Shown here: positions 6,394 to 6,577 of the stretch, piece by piece | Position numbering within the stretch: position 1 is the stretch's first letter | Layout: each line of letters starts with the position of its first letter | Source: Bdellovibrionales bacterium | GTDB taxonomy: Bacteria; Bdellovibrionota_G; JALEGL01; JAGRAY01 | Direction: 5' to 3' | DNA length: 6,577 nt | NCBI GenBank assembly: GCA_020434375.1 | Contig: JAGRAY010000100.1 | Coordinates: 1 to 6,577, forward strand | Notes under the pieces: model-generated | What the model was told of the DNA's origin: nothing | Database searches by the model: none | What the model saw: the letters and a program-made list of their open reading frames with translations, nothing else | Translations under genes and position numbers: made by a program

Positions 6394-6577
6394 TTAAACA
6401 TCTTTAGCCGTTAAACCGTATTTCTTGAGTAGGCGTTGAACAGACTTTCGATCGATGCCGGCTTGTTTGGCGGCTTTTGAAATATTGCCATTGTTTTTTC
6501 GAAGGCAATCAACCAAATAATCTTTTTCAAACGACTCAATCCATTTTTCTTTGGCTTCTTTAAAGGGCAAGTCGGGG
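6394..6577 (-). CDS. C-terminal Fis-type DNA-binding domain of a regulator, probably a sigma-54 activator (5' part beyond window)
   Basis: Only the last 60 codons and the TAA are in view. They read PDLPFKEAKEKW, then a helix ESFEKDYLVDCLRKNNG, then the helix-turn-helix NISKAAKQAGIDRKSVQRLL ending in KKYGL and six further residues. This is the Fis-family HTH found at the C-terminus of NtrC-type activators, where an AAA+ domain contacts sigma-54 RNA polymerase and the HTH binds enhancer DNA upstream of target promoters. The PFKEAKEKW lead-in, joining the AAA+ domain to the HTH, is especially common in deltaproteobacterial members. The AAA+ and any receiver or FHA domain lie to the right of the window, so the sensor type and the targets are unknown. 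It is convergent with the lipoprotein gene, with 29 bp between the stops and no obvious bidirectional terminator. Confidence 0.88.
   Translation of the reverse strand, partial: PDLPFKEAKEKWIESFEKDYLVDCLRKNNGNISKAAKQAGIDRKSVQRLLKKYGLTAKDV

Overview
The window looks like ordinary chromosomal DNA of a moderately AT-rich Gram-negative bacterium, most likely from the broad 'deltaproteobacterial' assemblage (Bdellovibrionota, Myxococcota or a related candidate lineage). The grounds are: a C-terminal Fis-type helix-turn-helix typical of the many sigma-54 activators in these groups; an xseB-ispA-tlyA gene order, familiar there in the longer form xseA-xseB-ispA-dxs-tlyA; and a Cys-anchored lipoprotein with Asp-rich calcium-type loops. 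The assignment is an inference from gene content. No RNA gene, insertion sequence, CRISPR array or long repeat is visible.

Layout. Positions 1-2058 (minus) hold most of a two-domain M16 metallopeptidase whose 3' end lies off the left edge. Its first half carries a complete zinc site and its second half is a degenerate copy. Upstream of it, read in the same direction and 54 bp away, is a multi-pass membrane protein of the CruF/DUF422 carotenoid family (2113-3006). A short divergent region (about 3007-3076) separates this leftward pair from a rightward cluster: a two-helix small membrane protein of unknown function (3077-3292), xseB (3311-3553), ispA (3537-4424, overlapping xseB) and tlyA (4437-5171, starting 12 nt after ispA). 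A probable lipoprotein of unknown function follows after 119 bp (5291-6364). The right edge holds the last 60 codons of a Fis-type DNA-binding regulator on the minus strand (6394-6577), convergent with the lipoprotein.

How the genes work together. The rightward cluster is a compact, probably translationally coupled housekeeping operon: exonuclease VII small subunit, farnesyl diphosphate synthase and a ribosomal RNA 2'-O-methyltransferase. IspA makes the C15 precursor of polyprenoids and carotenoids, and the divergent CruF-like protein would act much later in carotenoid tailoring, so the shared intergenic region joins an early and a late isoprenoid step. Whether they are co-regulated cannot be seen from sequence. 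No Shine-Dalgarno sequence is obvious before most starts, so several start choices are tentative. I found no strong evidence of an undescribed system. The least explained genes are the lipoprotein and the small membrane protein.
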